This document shows positions 15,661-23,745 of a stretch of 29,742 bases of DNA, piece by piece (positions within the stretch are counted from its first letter, which is position 1; the number at the start of each line of letters is the position of its first letter). The DNA is from JAWLCG01 sp041687295 (GTDB lineage Bacteria > Planctomycetota > Phycisphaerae > SM23-33 > FEN-1343). The translations under genes and the position numbers were made by a program. The notes below the pieces were generated by a model. The model was given only the letters and a program-made list of their open reading frames with translations, made no database searches and was not told the origin of the DNA. The DNA is taken from the NCBI GenBank assembly GCA_041687295.1, contig JAWLCG010000015.1, positions 1 to 29,742 on the forward strand, read 5' to 3'.

Positions 15661-16896
15661 ATGAACCCCAGTGACATCGACATCATCCGTTCGCTGGCCG
15701 GGCAGGTCGCCGAGATCGCGGCCCTGCCCGTCCAGGAGCAGACCCGCCAGCTGTGGCGCGACCTGAACGCCCTTCGGCCCCAGCGGCCGATGGTCATGAT
15801 CGACCAGGTCTGCTGGAACGAGATGAACGGCGACGACGAGCTGACGCTCCGCTGCGAGGACCCCCACTGCCGCCAGTACGAGCAGCAGCTCCGCCAGCTG
15901 CTGTTCCAGTGGCACCACTTCCGGGTGGACATGGTCGTCGAGCCGTTCATCCGCGTCCCCAAGGCCATTCACAGCACCGGCTACGGCATCGGCATCAAGG
16001 AGGAGCGGGCCGTCACCGACCCAACCAACTCCGTCGTCGGCCATCGGTTCTTCAATCAGCTCGAGCGCGACGAGGACCTCGACAAGCTCAAGACCCCCCA
16101 GGTCAGCCATGACCCCGCCGAGACCGCCCGGCGCCTGGAGCTGGCCGCGACGCTCTTCGGCGGCCTGCTGGAGGTTCGGCCCTGGGGGCACGACCCGTAC
16201 CTGTCCCTGTGGGACCCCATCAGCCACTGGATGGGCGTCGAGGGCGCCCTGTACGGCCTGATCGACCGGCCCGAGTTCATGCACGAGCTGCTGCGCCGCT
16301 TCACCGCGGCCATGATGAGCTTTCTCGACCAGCTCGAGGGCCAGGGCCTGTTCAGCGGCCCGCAAAGTCTGATCCACTGCACCGGCGCCTGGACCGACGA
16401 ACTGCCGGCCGAGGGGTACGACCCCGATCGCCCCCGCGCGAAGGACATGTGGATGTTCGGCCTGGCGCAGATGCTCTCGACAGTCTCCCCGGAGATGTTC
16501 GACGAGTTCGAGGTCCGCTACGCGAGCCCGGTCTGCGCGCGGTTCGGGCTGGTCTACTACGGCTGCTGCGACCCGCTGGACGGCACGATGCCCCCGGTGC
16601 GGCAGATCCCCAACGTCCGCAAGATCTCCATGAGCCCCTGGGTCGAGCAGGCCCGCGGGGCGGCCGAGGTCGGCGGCGACTACGTCTTTAGCCGAAAGCC
16701 CAGCCCGGCCTTGCTGGCGTGGGATCGGTTCAACGCCAACGCCGTCGCCGACGACCTTCGGACCACCCGCGACATCTGCCGCGAGCATGGCTGTCCGCTG
16801 GAGCTGATCCTCAAGGACATCAGCACCGTCCGCTACGAGCCCCAGCGCCTGTTCCAGTGGGCGGACACGGCCATGGCCGTGGTGCAGGGCGGTTGA
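15661..16896 (+). CDS. URO-D superfamily protein (methyltransferase-like)
   Basis: This 411-aa cytoplasmic protein belongs to a long, divergent branch of the URO-D superfamily. It has an N-terminal helical section (LWRDLNALRPQRPMVMIDQV), barrel segments such as SLWDPISHWMGVEGALYGL and RPEFMHELLRRFTAAMMSF, and the late motif FGLVYYGCCDPLDGT (C302, C303) where methyltransferase-like members place metal-binding cysteines. Other cysteine-rich spots are RCEDPHC and IHCTGAW. Proteins with the YYGCCDPL pattern are common in gut and planctomycetal genomes beside sugar-degrading genes; their reaction is unproven. They are usually suggested to be corrinoid-linked methyl transferases, not heme enzymes. 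ATG 15661 has GAGGAGT in front. A remnant of another URO-D gene starts 49 bp after the stop. Confidence 0.82.
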   Translation: MNPSDIDIIRSLAGQVAEIAALPVQEQTRQLWRDLNALRPQRPMVMIDQVCWNEMNGDDELTLRCEDPHCRQYEQQLRQLLFQWHHFRVDMVVEPFIRVPKAIHSTGYGIGIKEERAVTDPTNSVVGHRFFNQLERDEDLDKLKTPQVSHDPAETARRLELAATLFGGLLEVRPWGHDPYLSLWDPISHWMGVEGALYGLIDRPEFMHELLRRFTAAMMSFLDQLEGQGLFSGPQSLIHCTGAWTDELPAEGYDPDRPRAKDMWMFGLAQMLSTVSPEMFDEFEVRYASPVCARFGLVYYGCCDPLDGTMPPVRQIPNVRKISMSPWVEQARGAAEVGGDYVFSRKPSPALLAWDRFNANAVADDLRTTRDICREHGCPLELILKDISTVRYEPQRLFQWADTAMAVVQGG

Positions 16897-16945
16897 CCAT
16901 GCGCCGGCCAGGTCGTTGCGTCGAGTGCCCTTGAGGAGAACAGCG

Positions 16946-17190
16946 ATGGAACCCCGCCAACGCGTCCACGCCGCTCTGGGCCTGTCGCCCGAGCAGGTGC
17001 GGGGCCGCTTCCCAGGGGCCAACTTCCACGGCGGCCTGGACACGCAGCACCCGCTGCCGTTCGGCACGGCTGAGCAGGTGCGGGCCGAGGTGCATCACCT
17101 GGTCGAAGCACTGGGCGGCCAGGGCCACTACATCCTCAGCACCAGCCACAATCTACAGGGCGGCGTGCCGATGGAGAATCTGGTGGCCAA
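16946..17190 (+). pseudogene. URO-D gene remnant with internal deletion
   Basis: ATG 16946, with GAGGAG upstream, opens MEPRQRVHAALGLSPEQ, a normal URO-D N-terminus. It then jumps straight to RFPGANFHGGLDTQHPLPFGT, HHLVEALGGQGHYILSTSH and PMENLVANL, which are C-terminal URO-D motifs (the FHGGxDTQ strand, PFGT and the ENL helix). Most of the barrel, normally over 200 residues, is missing. Around residue 82 the reading frame leaves URO-D sequence and enters serine-recombinase-like sequence, finally stopping at 17335. The ORF is intact over 129 codons, so a short chimeric protein might be made, but it cannot fold as a URO-D barrel. I regard it as a decayed third URO-D gene of this operon. Confidence 0.7.
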
Positions 17191-17580
17191 CCTCCAGATG
17201 CGGGCGCTGTTCGACCGGATGCAAGCGCGCAGCGGCAAGGCCCACATCCAGGCCGCCCAGCAGGGGCTGCTGCTGCAGGGAGGGTATTCGGCACCGAGAC
17301 CTTCGGCTATACGGGCGAGGAGATCGCGGGCCTGACGACCAAGACGGGCCGGCCGGCACGGCGGATCGTGAGCGACTCAGAGACAGGCCCTTGGGTGGAG
17401 CAGGTGTTCCAGTGGTTCGTCAAGGACCACCACTCGATCAACGCTATTGTTCGGCGGCTCGCGGATCGGCCAGCCGCCCACGGTGGCCCTCGAGCAGGAC
17501 CATCCATGGGCCGGACGCCAGGGCAGGGGGCGCAGATGCTGGTGACGTTGCCGATGCACCTGACGACCGGGCTGATGTGA
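17190..17580 (+). pseudogene. Serine recombinase fragment, frameshifted
   Basis: In the URO-D frame, residues from about 17190 read MRALFDRMQARSGKAHIQAAQQG. After a +2 (or -1) shift near 17280 the sequence continues FGTETFGYTGEEIAGL ... ARRIVSDSE, then WVEQVFQWFVKDHHSINAIV and RRLADRP. That last part matches the 'Recombinase' domain of large serine recombinases (FGY segment, then D.e.a..V..iFewf..g.Si..I.rrLn). The catalytic N-terminal resolvase domain and the zinc-ribbon/coiled-coil C-terminus are both absent. After about 17475 the recombinase resemblance fades; the frame stops at TGA 17578-17580. It is a remnant of a mobile element, and its integration or excision may have caused the URO-D deletion. 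Confidence 0.65.
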
Positions 17581-18864
17581 GTCTTGGGGCAGGCCGGGAC
17601 GATTCGGCTTCTGCAACTTACGATTGGTGTGCCGGTGGCGGTCCCGGTGCGGCCGGTGGTGCTGTCGCTGAGCAGCGCGTGCCCGCTGGCGGACCTGGTC
17701 GCACGGGTGCTGAGGCGACTGGAGGCCCTGTCGCCCAGGCCGGCTCTTCCGGTCGTCCACCTCCGATCAAGCCCATCGGGCCCCCAATCATGGGCCGCAC
17801 ACGCAGACGACGAAAACGGGCCCGACACGTAGGGCACGTAGGTTCGCGGAGCGTAGCGGAGCGGTTCTGCGTGCCGCGAGGGCGCCCGGCGATCCAACAG
17901 GGGATCCGCCATCGCGGCACGCGGAACCTCGCCTCCGCTGGCGCTACGGCGAGAACCCACGTGCCCTACCTCAGGCCGCCCTGCTGTTTTCGGAGCAGCA
18001 CTGTTGCAGCATCCTGGATAAAGCAATCTGCATGGAATCTTAGCAACACTGTGTCAACCGAGCGGGTGTCCATGCGAGTATTGCAGAGCATCCTGCGATG
18101 GGTCCTCTAGCTAGAGATGCTTACGCTAGGCACGCAATGTACAACCATTAGTAGTACATGAATCCTGTCTTAGTGCACCCTTAGTAGAATAATCACATAT
18201 GGTCAACTAGAGCATCCGGTGGCCTGTGGCGCTCAGTGCAGTGCCAGCAGACAAAGCGTCGGATCGGAGGGTGCGTGGAACCAACGAGTGAGACGGAATG
18301 TCCGCAAAGCTTGCGACAGTAAGGAGTAGCGAAGTGTTGGGGACCTGATGGAATCGGCCGGTGGGGGGATTGGGAAGTGCGGTGGACACCTCCGGGGGGT
18401 GTGAATACCATTGAGGGGTAGAAGCTCTGATTCCCCCGGTGCAGGTGAATGTCCTGTCCCTCGTGGCAATTGCTCATCACCATTCCGTTCGCTCGGCGAC
18501 TGGTGGGCTCGCCCTCCCCTCGGTCTGTGACCGCTCGGAGAGGGGGGAAGCCGTTATTAATGGAATCCGAGTAATGCCCGAATTGGCTTTTCAAGGTGGT
18601 CCACTAGCATCCCTCTCCGACGGCAGTCCGGTTGGCTTGGCTGAGGCTGATCGCAGCGGGCGTCGGCCGAGTTGGCCTGGCGGTCGACTGGGGGAGGAGG
18701 GCCCGGCCCCGACGGGGCCCCTGAAAGGAGGAAGGAGGGACGCATTGGACCAACACAGGAAAAGGAGACCGAAAGAGGAGGACAGACGACGACGCACACT
18801 TCGTACTCCGGGCTCGCAAGAGCGAGCAGGGACTCAAGAACCATAGGAATGGGAGGCCAATGAA
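17581..18864. other. 1.3-kb region without a recognisable gene
   Basis: Frames here give only low-complexity or composition-driven translations. Contents: recombinase-flanking debris to about 17820; a 141-bp palindrome (17829-17969); a stretch from about 18000 to 18200 that is only around half G+C, far below its neighbours; then a purine-rich leader (18700-18864) with hairpins GGCCCCGACGGGGCC (about 18705) and GCTCGC/GCGAGC (about 18810). TTGCAGCATCCTG (about 18005) is nearly repeated as TTGCAGAGCATCCTG (about 18082). The promoter of the downstream surface operon probably lies here, but I could not identify convincing -35/-10 boxes. Confidence 0.6.
17829..17969. repeat. 141-bp compound inverted repeat
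   Basis: The outer arms are GTAGGGCACGT (17829-17839) and ACGTGCCCTAC (17959-17969), extended inward with few mismatches (GGTTC/GAACC). The inner arms GCGTGCCGCGA (17869-17879) and TCGCGGCACGC (17912-17922) are exact, and the centre contains GGCGATCC/GGATCCGCC. It looks like a REP/MITE-like dispersed palindrome and may also act as a terminator. Confidence 0.8.
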
Positions 18865-19905
18865 ATGAGAATTCCACAAGCCACGATCGCCGCAGTCACG
18901 CTGCTGGTCCTGGCCGTTGCCTGGGCCGCGGCGGCCGAGCCTGTCAGCGTGATCGGGTACAACCGCATCACCGTGCCGGCGCAATCGGACGTAATCGTGT
19001 CCGTGCCGTTCGTGCAGCCCCCCGTGGGCAGTGTCGTCGTGGACAGCACGACGGGCACGGGCGTCAAGGTGCCGGTCGGGTCATTCGCGGGCGGCGAGTT
19101 CAGCAATGGGCGCTACTACGTCCGCTTCACCACCGGCAACGCCGCCGGCCGCTGGGCGACCGTGACCAGCAACACCACCGATGAGCTGGTCTTCCAGGAC
19201 ACGAGCTTCCTGGCAGACGTCGCCGGCGGCAACAAGCTCACGATCTATCCGCACCAGACCCTGTCGAAGGTCTTCCCAGCCAAGCTGGCCGGGCGGAGCT
19301 TCCTGGCCTCGACGGGTGCGTTCTTTACGCTGAATGTCCAGACGACCGTGCGTCTGTGGACGCCGAGCGTCGGGATCGACCAGGCCCCCGCCAGCACCTA
19401 CTACTTCCACGAGACCGGCGTGTGGAAGGCCCTGAACGGCAGCCCCGCCGACAACGTGATTGTTCCTCCGGGCGCCGCCCTGGTCATCCGCAACACCAGC
19501 GATCAGGAACTGGTCTATGTGCCGCAGGGCTCGGTCGTCGCCGACCCGCAGGCCGTGGCCCTGACCTCGCAGAGCAGCCAGGACGATACCTACCTCTCGA
19601 CGGGTCGGCCGATCGGCGTGACGCTCAAGGATCTGGGCCTGGGTGGCTCGGATGCCTTCGAGAGCTCGACCGGCGCGTTCTTCACGCTGCAGATCAAGGA
19701 CACGCTCCGCGTGTTCGACAACAGCGCGACCGGCACCGACAAGGCCCCGGCCACGACCTACTACTACCACGAGAGTGGTCAGTGGCGCACGCTGGGCGGG
19801 CAGAACGCCGATGACGTGGTCATCCCCGCCAGCACCGGCATCGTGATCCGCAAGCTGCCCAACACGACCAGCACGGGCGTGTGGACGGCCCAGGCGCCTT
19901 ACTAA
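18865..19905 (+). CDS. Secreted TIGR02597-like protein with internal duplication
   Basis: This 346-aa protein has a signal peptide (MRIPQATIAAVTLLVLAVAW, cleavage near AAAA-E25). The mature part is beta-rich and low in cysteine. Two similar halves are visible: STGAFFTLNVQTTVRLW ... QAPASTYYFHETGVWKALNG at about 149-190, and STGAFFTLQIKDTLRVF ... KAPATTYYYHESGQWRTLGG at about 268-312, offset by 119 residues. Each is followed by a DNVIVPPGAALVIRN / DDVVIPASTGIVIRK strand. The pattern fits what I recall of the TIGR02597 family, known from Verrucomicrobia and planctomycetes without function. GGGAGG (18851-18856) precedes the ATG. It heads a train of surface-protein genes leading into a TonB receptor, so a surface or periplasmic binding role is likely but unproven. 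Confidence 0.82.
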   Translation: MRIPQATIAAVTLLVLAVAWAAAAEPVSVIGYNRITVPAQSDVIVSVPFVQPPVGSVVVDSTTGTGVKVPVGSFAGGEFSNGRYYVRFTTGNAAGRWATVTSNTTDELVFQDTSFLADVAGGNKLTIYPHQTLSKVFPAKLAGRSFLASTGAFFTLNVQTTVRLWTPSVGIDQAPASTYYFHETGVWKALNGSPADNVIVPPGAALVIRNTSDQELVYVPQGSVVADPQAVALTSQSSQDDTYLSTGRPIGVTLKDLGLGGSDAFESSTGAFFTLQIKDTLRVFDNSATGTDKAPATTYYYHESGQWRTLGGQNADDVVIPASTGIVIRKLPNTTSTGVWTAQAPY

Positions 19906-19942
19906 CCGACCAAGTGCCTCAAACCAGGAAAGGTGGAATGAC

Positions 19943-20575
19943 ATGAACGCGATGAGCAAGTGTGTGGTGGCCCTTCTGATGGTGGCCGGCCTGAGCGCCG
20001 CCGCCTCCGCCGGGACGATCGACCTGATGGTCGGCTATCTCTACAACGATGCCGCGGCGACGACGCTGCTGGACACCGGCATGACGGCCCTTCTGGTCGC
20101 CGATGCCGATGGCAATGGCTGGGATGCTTACCAGAACCTGAGCCCTGACTCCTTCGTGGCCGAGGGCGACAGGATCATCGCCATCTTCGGCATCAACGGC
20201 GCGATGGGCGCCGCCGGTACCCACGCCGATACCCACAACTGGGACAACACCGGCCGGGGCGTTGCCGAGGGCAACGAGTTCGCCCTGCTGTGGTTCAACA
20301 CCCCCTACAGCCTGGGCATCGAGAACGTCGGTCCCGGTGCCGGCGTGAGCTTCGGCCTGTACCGCAGCGACGCGGTGCTGGGCGACTGGTCCTTCGTGGT
20401 CGGCCCGAATAACAAGGCCGGCTTCCTGCAGGTCTTCACGGCCAGCACCGGTGCCGGCGCCATCGCCGACAGCGCCATGGCCGCCACGTTCGTGACGATT
20501 CCTGAGCCGACCACCATGGCCCTGCTGGCCGTCGGTGGGCTGCTCGCTGTCCGCCGCAGAAACGCCCGTGCGTAA
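19943..20575 (+). CDS. PEP-CTERM surface protein
   Basis: This 210-aa protein has an N-terminal signal peptide (MNAMSKCVVALLMVAGLSAAASA, cleavage before G24) and a typical PEP-CTERM tail. The tail has I-P-E-P-T at 186-190, a hydrophobic stretch ALLAVGGLLAV, and a basic end RRRNARA. PEP-CTERM proteins are cleaved by an exosortase and sorted to the outer surface or exopolysaccharide; no exosortase is in the window. The mature domain is acidic and glycine/aspartate-rich (VADADGNGWDAYQ), perhaps calcium-binding, and otherwise unrecognised. AAGGTGG lies about 8 nt before the ATG. It starts 37 bp after the preceding stop and 58 bp before the next gene, so it should be in the same operon. Confidence 0.92.
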   Translation: MNAMSKCVVALLMVAGLSAAASAGTIDLMVGYLYNDAAATTLLDTGMTALLVADADGNGWDAYQNLSPDSFVAEGDRIIAIFGINGAMGAAGTHADTHNWDNTGRGVAEGNEFALLWFNTPYSLGIENVGPGAGVSFGLYRSDAVLGDWSFVVGPNNKAGFLQVFTASTGAGAIADSAMAATFVTIPEPTTMALLAVGGLLAVRRRNARA

Positions 20576-20633
20576 GTAGAGGGCTTACGCCGTATCTCCA
20601 CCGGATTCTCCCAACAGACAGAGGGAACACGCA

Positions 20634-22394
20634 ATGAATCTCAAGAAGACAGTGACGAGCATCCTGGCCGGTCTGATGCTGGCGGGTGCCGCCTCGGCCG
20701 AGACGCTGGTGAGCAACGACATCACCACCTCCACCACCTGGACCGCCTCGGGCAACCCCTACCGCCTGACGGGTCAGATCTACGTTCTTCCGGGCGCCAG
20801 CCTCACCATCGAGCCCGGCGTAATCCTCGCCAGCCGCCTGGCCGACCAGGGCAGCCTGGCCGTGTGCCGCGGCGCGAAGATCTACGTCAACGGCACCGAG
20901 TCTCAGCCGGTCATCATGACCAGCGAGAACGATGACTTCACGACCTGGCGAGAGGTCTGCAACGAGTGGGGCAACCTGACCGTGATGGGTAACGCCCTCA
21001 TCAGCGCCTCCCACTACGGTGGCGCCCCCGTCGGCAGCAACACCAAGATGCCTACCGGCCTGAACGAGAAGATGATGGAAGGCCTGACCGACCCGGTCAA
21101 GGCCATGTACGGCGGCGACGACGACAACGACGACAGCGGCAGCATCCGCTACCTGTCGCTGCGGTACGGCGGCAAGGTGATCGGCCTGGCCAATGAGCTC
21201 AACGGCCTGTCGCTGGGCGGCATCGGCCGCGAGACCGACATCAGCCACGTCGAGGTCATGAACAACGTCGATGACGGCATCGAGATCTGGGGCGGCACGG
21301 TCAACCTCAAGTACTTCAGCGTCTGGAACATCGGCGACGACAGCTTTGACATCGACCAGGGCTGGCGCGGCAAGGCGCAGTTCGGCCTGATCGTCCAGGG
21401 CAGCAGCGTCGATGATGTCCAGGGCTCCGGCGTCGGCGACAACGCCTTCGAGATGGACGGCGCCGAGGACTCGGACGCCCAGCCGGTCACGACGGCCGTG
21501 TTCTACAACATGACCGTCATCGGCCAGCCGATCGACGGCGACCACCTGACCGCCTGGCGCGACAACGCCCGCGCGCAGTTCCGCAACTGCATCTTCATGG
21601 ACGCCGGTGAGACGGTCGTCAGGCTCGACAACAAGGACGGCGATGGTGGCCAGGGCTACGGCTACAACGGCACGCTGAGTTGGGCCGACACCTGGACCAC
21701 GCCCTACAGCCACTCGCTCGACTACAACGCCTCGCCCAACCAGATGCCGACTGAGCCGGCCCCTGGTGCCTTCAACCACCCGGCCGTGATGTACCAGGCC
21801 CAGACCTCGGGCAACCTGTCCGAGATCCGCGACAGCGTGTTCTTCCGCAACATGCATCCGGCCGCCTACACCGAGGCGACTGCCCGCGGCGTGTTCGCCC
21901 CGGCCAACAACAACGTTCTGATCCCCGGCACCGATAACGCCGACGCCCCGATCCAGGGGATTACCCGTGCGGCGCCCGTCACCCGGGGAGGCAAGCAGAT
22001 GGTGCACGTGACCTGGCTCAACCCCTGTGCCGCCAACGAGGCCGTCACTTCGGTGGACGTTGCCCCGGTGGATGGCTTCTTCACGCCGGCCCCGTTCCGT
22101 GGGGCCTTCAGCGCCACCCACAACTGGCTTGAGGGCTGGAGCGCCTCCTATCAGTACGGCCTGGTCGATACGAGCATGAACAGCCCCGCCCCCGCGGCGG
22201 CCGCTGCCCTGGCCAAGGTCGAGACCGTCACCAGCTTCGACACCGAGGCCGGCGTGGTCTACTCCGTCGAGAAGTCCACTGACATGAAGAGCTGGATTCC
22301 CGTCAGCACCATCGTCGGTGACGGCAGCAGCATGGAAGTCTCGGACCTGGATTCGTTCGACAGCACCAAGTTCTACCGGGTCATCAAGCAGTAA
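20634..22394 (+). CDS. Secreted beta-helix-like protein with C-terminal 'FYRV' domain
   Basis: This 586-aa protein has a signal peptide (cleavage near AGAASA-E23). The N-terminal part (TASGNPYRLTGQIYVLPGASL, TIEPGVILASR) starts a right-handed beta-helix-like fold. A conserved-looking block follows: MYGGDDDNDDSGSIRYLSLRY, NELNGLSLGGIGRETDISHV, NVDDGIEIWGGTVNLKYFSV and GDDSFDIDQGWRGKAQF. I recall this block in secreted proteins encoded beside TonB-dependent receptors in Bacteroidota and marine Gram-negatives. The last 60 residues (SFDTEAGVVYSVEKSTDMKS ... FYRVIKQ) match a small beta domain frequent in Verrucomicrobia/Planctomycetota surface proteins (YxVexStDxxxW ... FYRV). GAGGGA precedes the ATG. 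Likely a cell-surface binding or presenting partner of the downstream receptor; no catalytic site is recognised. Confidence 0.8.
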   Translation: MNLKKTVTSILAGLMLAGAASAETLVSNDITTSTTWTASGNPYRLTGQIYVLPGASLTIEPGVILASRLADQGSLAVCRGAKIYVNGTESQPVIMTSENDDFTTWREVCNEWGNLTVMGNALISASHYGGAPVGSNTKMPTGLNEKMMEGLTDPVKAMYGGDDDNDDSGSIRYLSLRYGGKVIGLANELNGLSLGGIGRETDISHVEVMNNVDDGIEIWGGTVNLKYFSVWNIGDDSFDIDQGWRGKAQFGLIVQGSSVDDVQGSGVGDNAFEMDGAEDSDAQPVTTAVFYNMTVIGQPIDGDHLTAWRDNARAQFRNCIFMDAGETVVRLDNKDGDGGQGYGYNGTLSWADTWTTPYSHSLDYNASPNQMPTEPAPGAFNHPAVMYQAQTSGNLSEIRDSVFFRNMHPAAYTEATARGVFAPANNNVLIPGTDNADAPIQGITRAAPVTRGGKQMVHVTWLNPCAANEAVTSVDVAPVDGFFTPAPFRGAFSATHNWLEGWSASYQYGLVDTSMNSPAPAAAAALAKVETVTSFDTEAGVVYSVEKSTDMKSWIPVSTIVGDGSSMEVSDLDSFDSTKFYRVIKQ

Positions 22395-22439
22395 GCCCCC
22401 GGTTGACGGATCGGATGTCCTGAGGTCGTAAGGAGTCCC

Positions 22440-22470
22440 GATGGCAGGGGCGGCTGCTGCCCCTGCCATC
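22440..22470 (+). terminator. Intercistronic hairpin
   Basis: GATGGCAGGGGC (22440-22451) and GCCCCTGCCATC (22459-22470) form a perfect 12-bp stem with a 7-nt loop, but no U-run follows. It lies 45 bp after the beta-helix gene stop. It may protect the upstream mRNA 3' end or attenuate expression of the receptor genes. Confidence 0.65.
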
Positions 22471-22497
22471 GGCGCCTCCGCCGGGAGAAGATCAGAA

Positions 22498-23745
22498 ATG
22501 GTGAACGTTGCATTGGGAATCATTCTAGGCGTCATCAGTCTGCTGCCGTCGTCGTGCGCGACCCCGGCGGACAAGTCGGCGACGGCCCCCGCAGGGGCCT
22601 CCGCCCACTCGTCCTTGGCCTGTTCCCTTTCTGACGCGCCCCTGGCGGAGCACCAGGTTCGACTGCTGGCGGTCGCCTTCGAGACCGCGACGGCGATTCC
22701 GGTCGAGCCGCACATCAAGGACCGCAGCCGAGCGCAGGAGCGGGTCGTCGCGACCTGCCTGCTGCTCGATCAGCCTGCGCGGGCGGCCAACTATATCGAA
22801 CGCATGGAGAACTGGCGGCGCGGCACCGGGTGGGCCGACCTGGCCTTCTACCTGGCCCGCAACGGGCAGGCCGACCAGGCCCGCTCCTGGCTGGAGCGGG
22901 CCGCCGATGAGGCGGAGATGGCAGCCGATTGGCGGCGCGACCGCATCCGCGTGAAGATCGCACGGGTCTATGCCCTGCTCGGCGACGCGGAGCCGGCGGG
23001 TCAGTTCAGCCAGAACCTTGAGTTCTGGGAGAGCGGCAAGGTCGCCGGGGCCCAGGCGGCCCTGGACGACGACGAGCGGTTCGCCCAGACGCTCGCCGAT
23101 CTCGATGGGATGATCGAGGCCACGAGTTTCGACCCCAGGCTCAACGCCCTGCGCTCGTGTGCCGAGCTGTTCGACCGATACTACGAGAACCCCCCGCGGC
23201 GAGCCCAGCTGGCCCAGCGGGTCGAGCAGGGCATGGCGCCGCTGCCGCTGTTCGTGCAGATCGAGCTGCTCTGCCGGCTGGCTGAGGCCTCGCTGAACCA
23301 CGAAGACCCGCCGGCTGCCCTGGAGCGGGTGGCGGCGGTTCGCGAGCGGATTGACTCGGCGGAGTGGCCCATGCGGTACCTGATTCCTCTGACGGCCCAG
23401 GTGGCCGAACTGCGGTACCGGGCGGGCGACGTCGAGACGGCCCGCGCTGAGGTCGCTGCCGCTCGCCAGCTCTACGCCGAGCACGCTGAGGAGATGGTGG
23501 ACATCTACCGGGCCCGGGCCCTGCATCCGCTGGCCGAGGCGTGCCAGGCCATGGGCGATCGTGAGGCTGCCCTGGCCGTCTACGCCCTCGCGTTGGAGGC
23601 GGGTGTGGCGAACCCGAATTCCCGGCCGCGGGCGGAGGATCTGTCGGCCACCTGCTGCTCGATGGCCCTGCACGGCTTCAAGCCCGACAGCGAACTGTGG
23701 GCCCGCATCGAGCGGATTGGGGAGGGACTGGGGGATCCATGGTGA
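22498..23745 (+). CDS. Exported helical-repeat (TPR-like) protein
   Basis: This protein has 415 aa from ATG 22498. An in-frame ATG at 22441 is rejected because it lies inside the 12-bp hairpin, while the hydrophobic MVNVALGIILGVISLLPSSC starts at 22498. That end is a signal peptide; C20 could be lipidated, though PSSC is a poor lipobox. The rest is nearly all alpha-helical pairs of 30-40 residues rich in A, L, E and R, for example DLAFYLARNGQADQARSWLE, IRVKIARVYALLGDAEPAGQ and HPLAEACQAMGDREAALAVY. These resemble TPR repeats, so a periplasmic protein-protein scaffold is likely. It overlaps the TonB receptor gene by 7 bp (ATGGTGA), indicating coupled translation and a shared function. TPR proteins also accompany TonB2-type operons in proteobacteria. 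Confidence 0.78.
   Translation: MVNVALGIILGVISLLPSSCATPADKSATAPAGASAHSSLACSLSDAPLAEHQVRLLAVAFETATAIPVEPHIKDRSRAQERVVATCLLLDQPARAANYIERMENWRRGTGWADLAFYLARNGQADQARSWLERAADEAEMAADWRRDRIRVKIARVYALLGDAEPAGQFSQNLEFWESGKVAGAQAALDDDERFAQTLADLDGMIEATSFDPRLNALRSCAELFDRYYENPPRRAQLAQRVEQGMAPLPLFVQIELLCRLAEASLNHEDPPAALERVAAVRERIDSAEWPMRYLIPLTAQVAELRYRAGDVETARAEVAAARQLYAEHAEEMVDIYRARALHPLAEACQAMGDREAALAVYALALEAGVANPNSRPRAEDLSATCCSMALHGFKPDSELWARIERIGEGLGDPW

Noticed and set aside
18193..18594. 133-codon minus-strand frame in the gene-poor region
   Set aside because: No ribosome site, family motif or operon context; composition is irregular and other frames are also open.
22441..22497. Upstream ATG for the TPR-like gene
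   Set aside because: It lies within a perfect hairpin and would bury the hydrophobic signal sequence behind an Ala-rich stretch.
20436..22718. Long minus-strand open frame opposite the PEP-CTERM and beta-helix genes
   Set aside because: The plus-strand genes have signal peptides, ribosome sites and conserved motifs; the minus frame has none.
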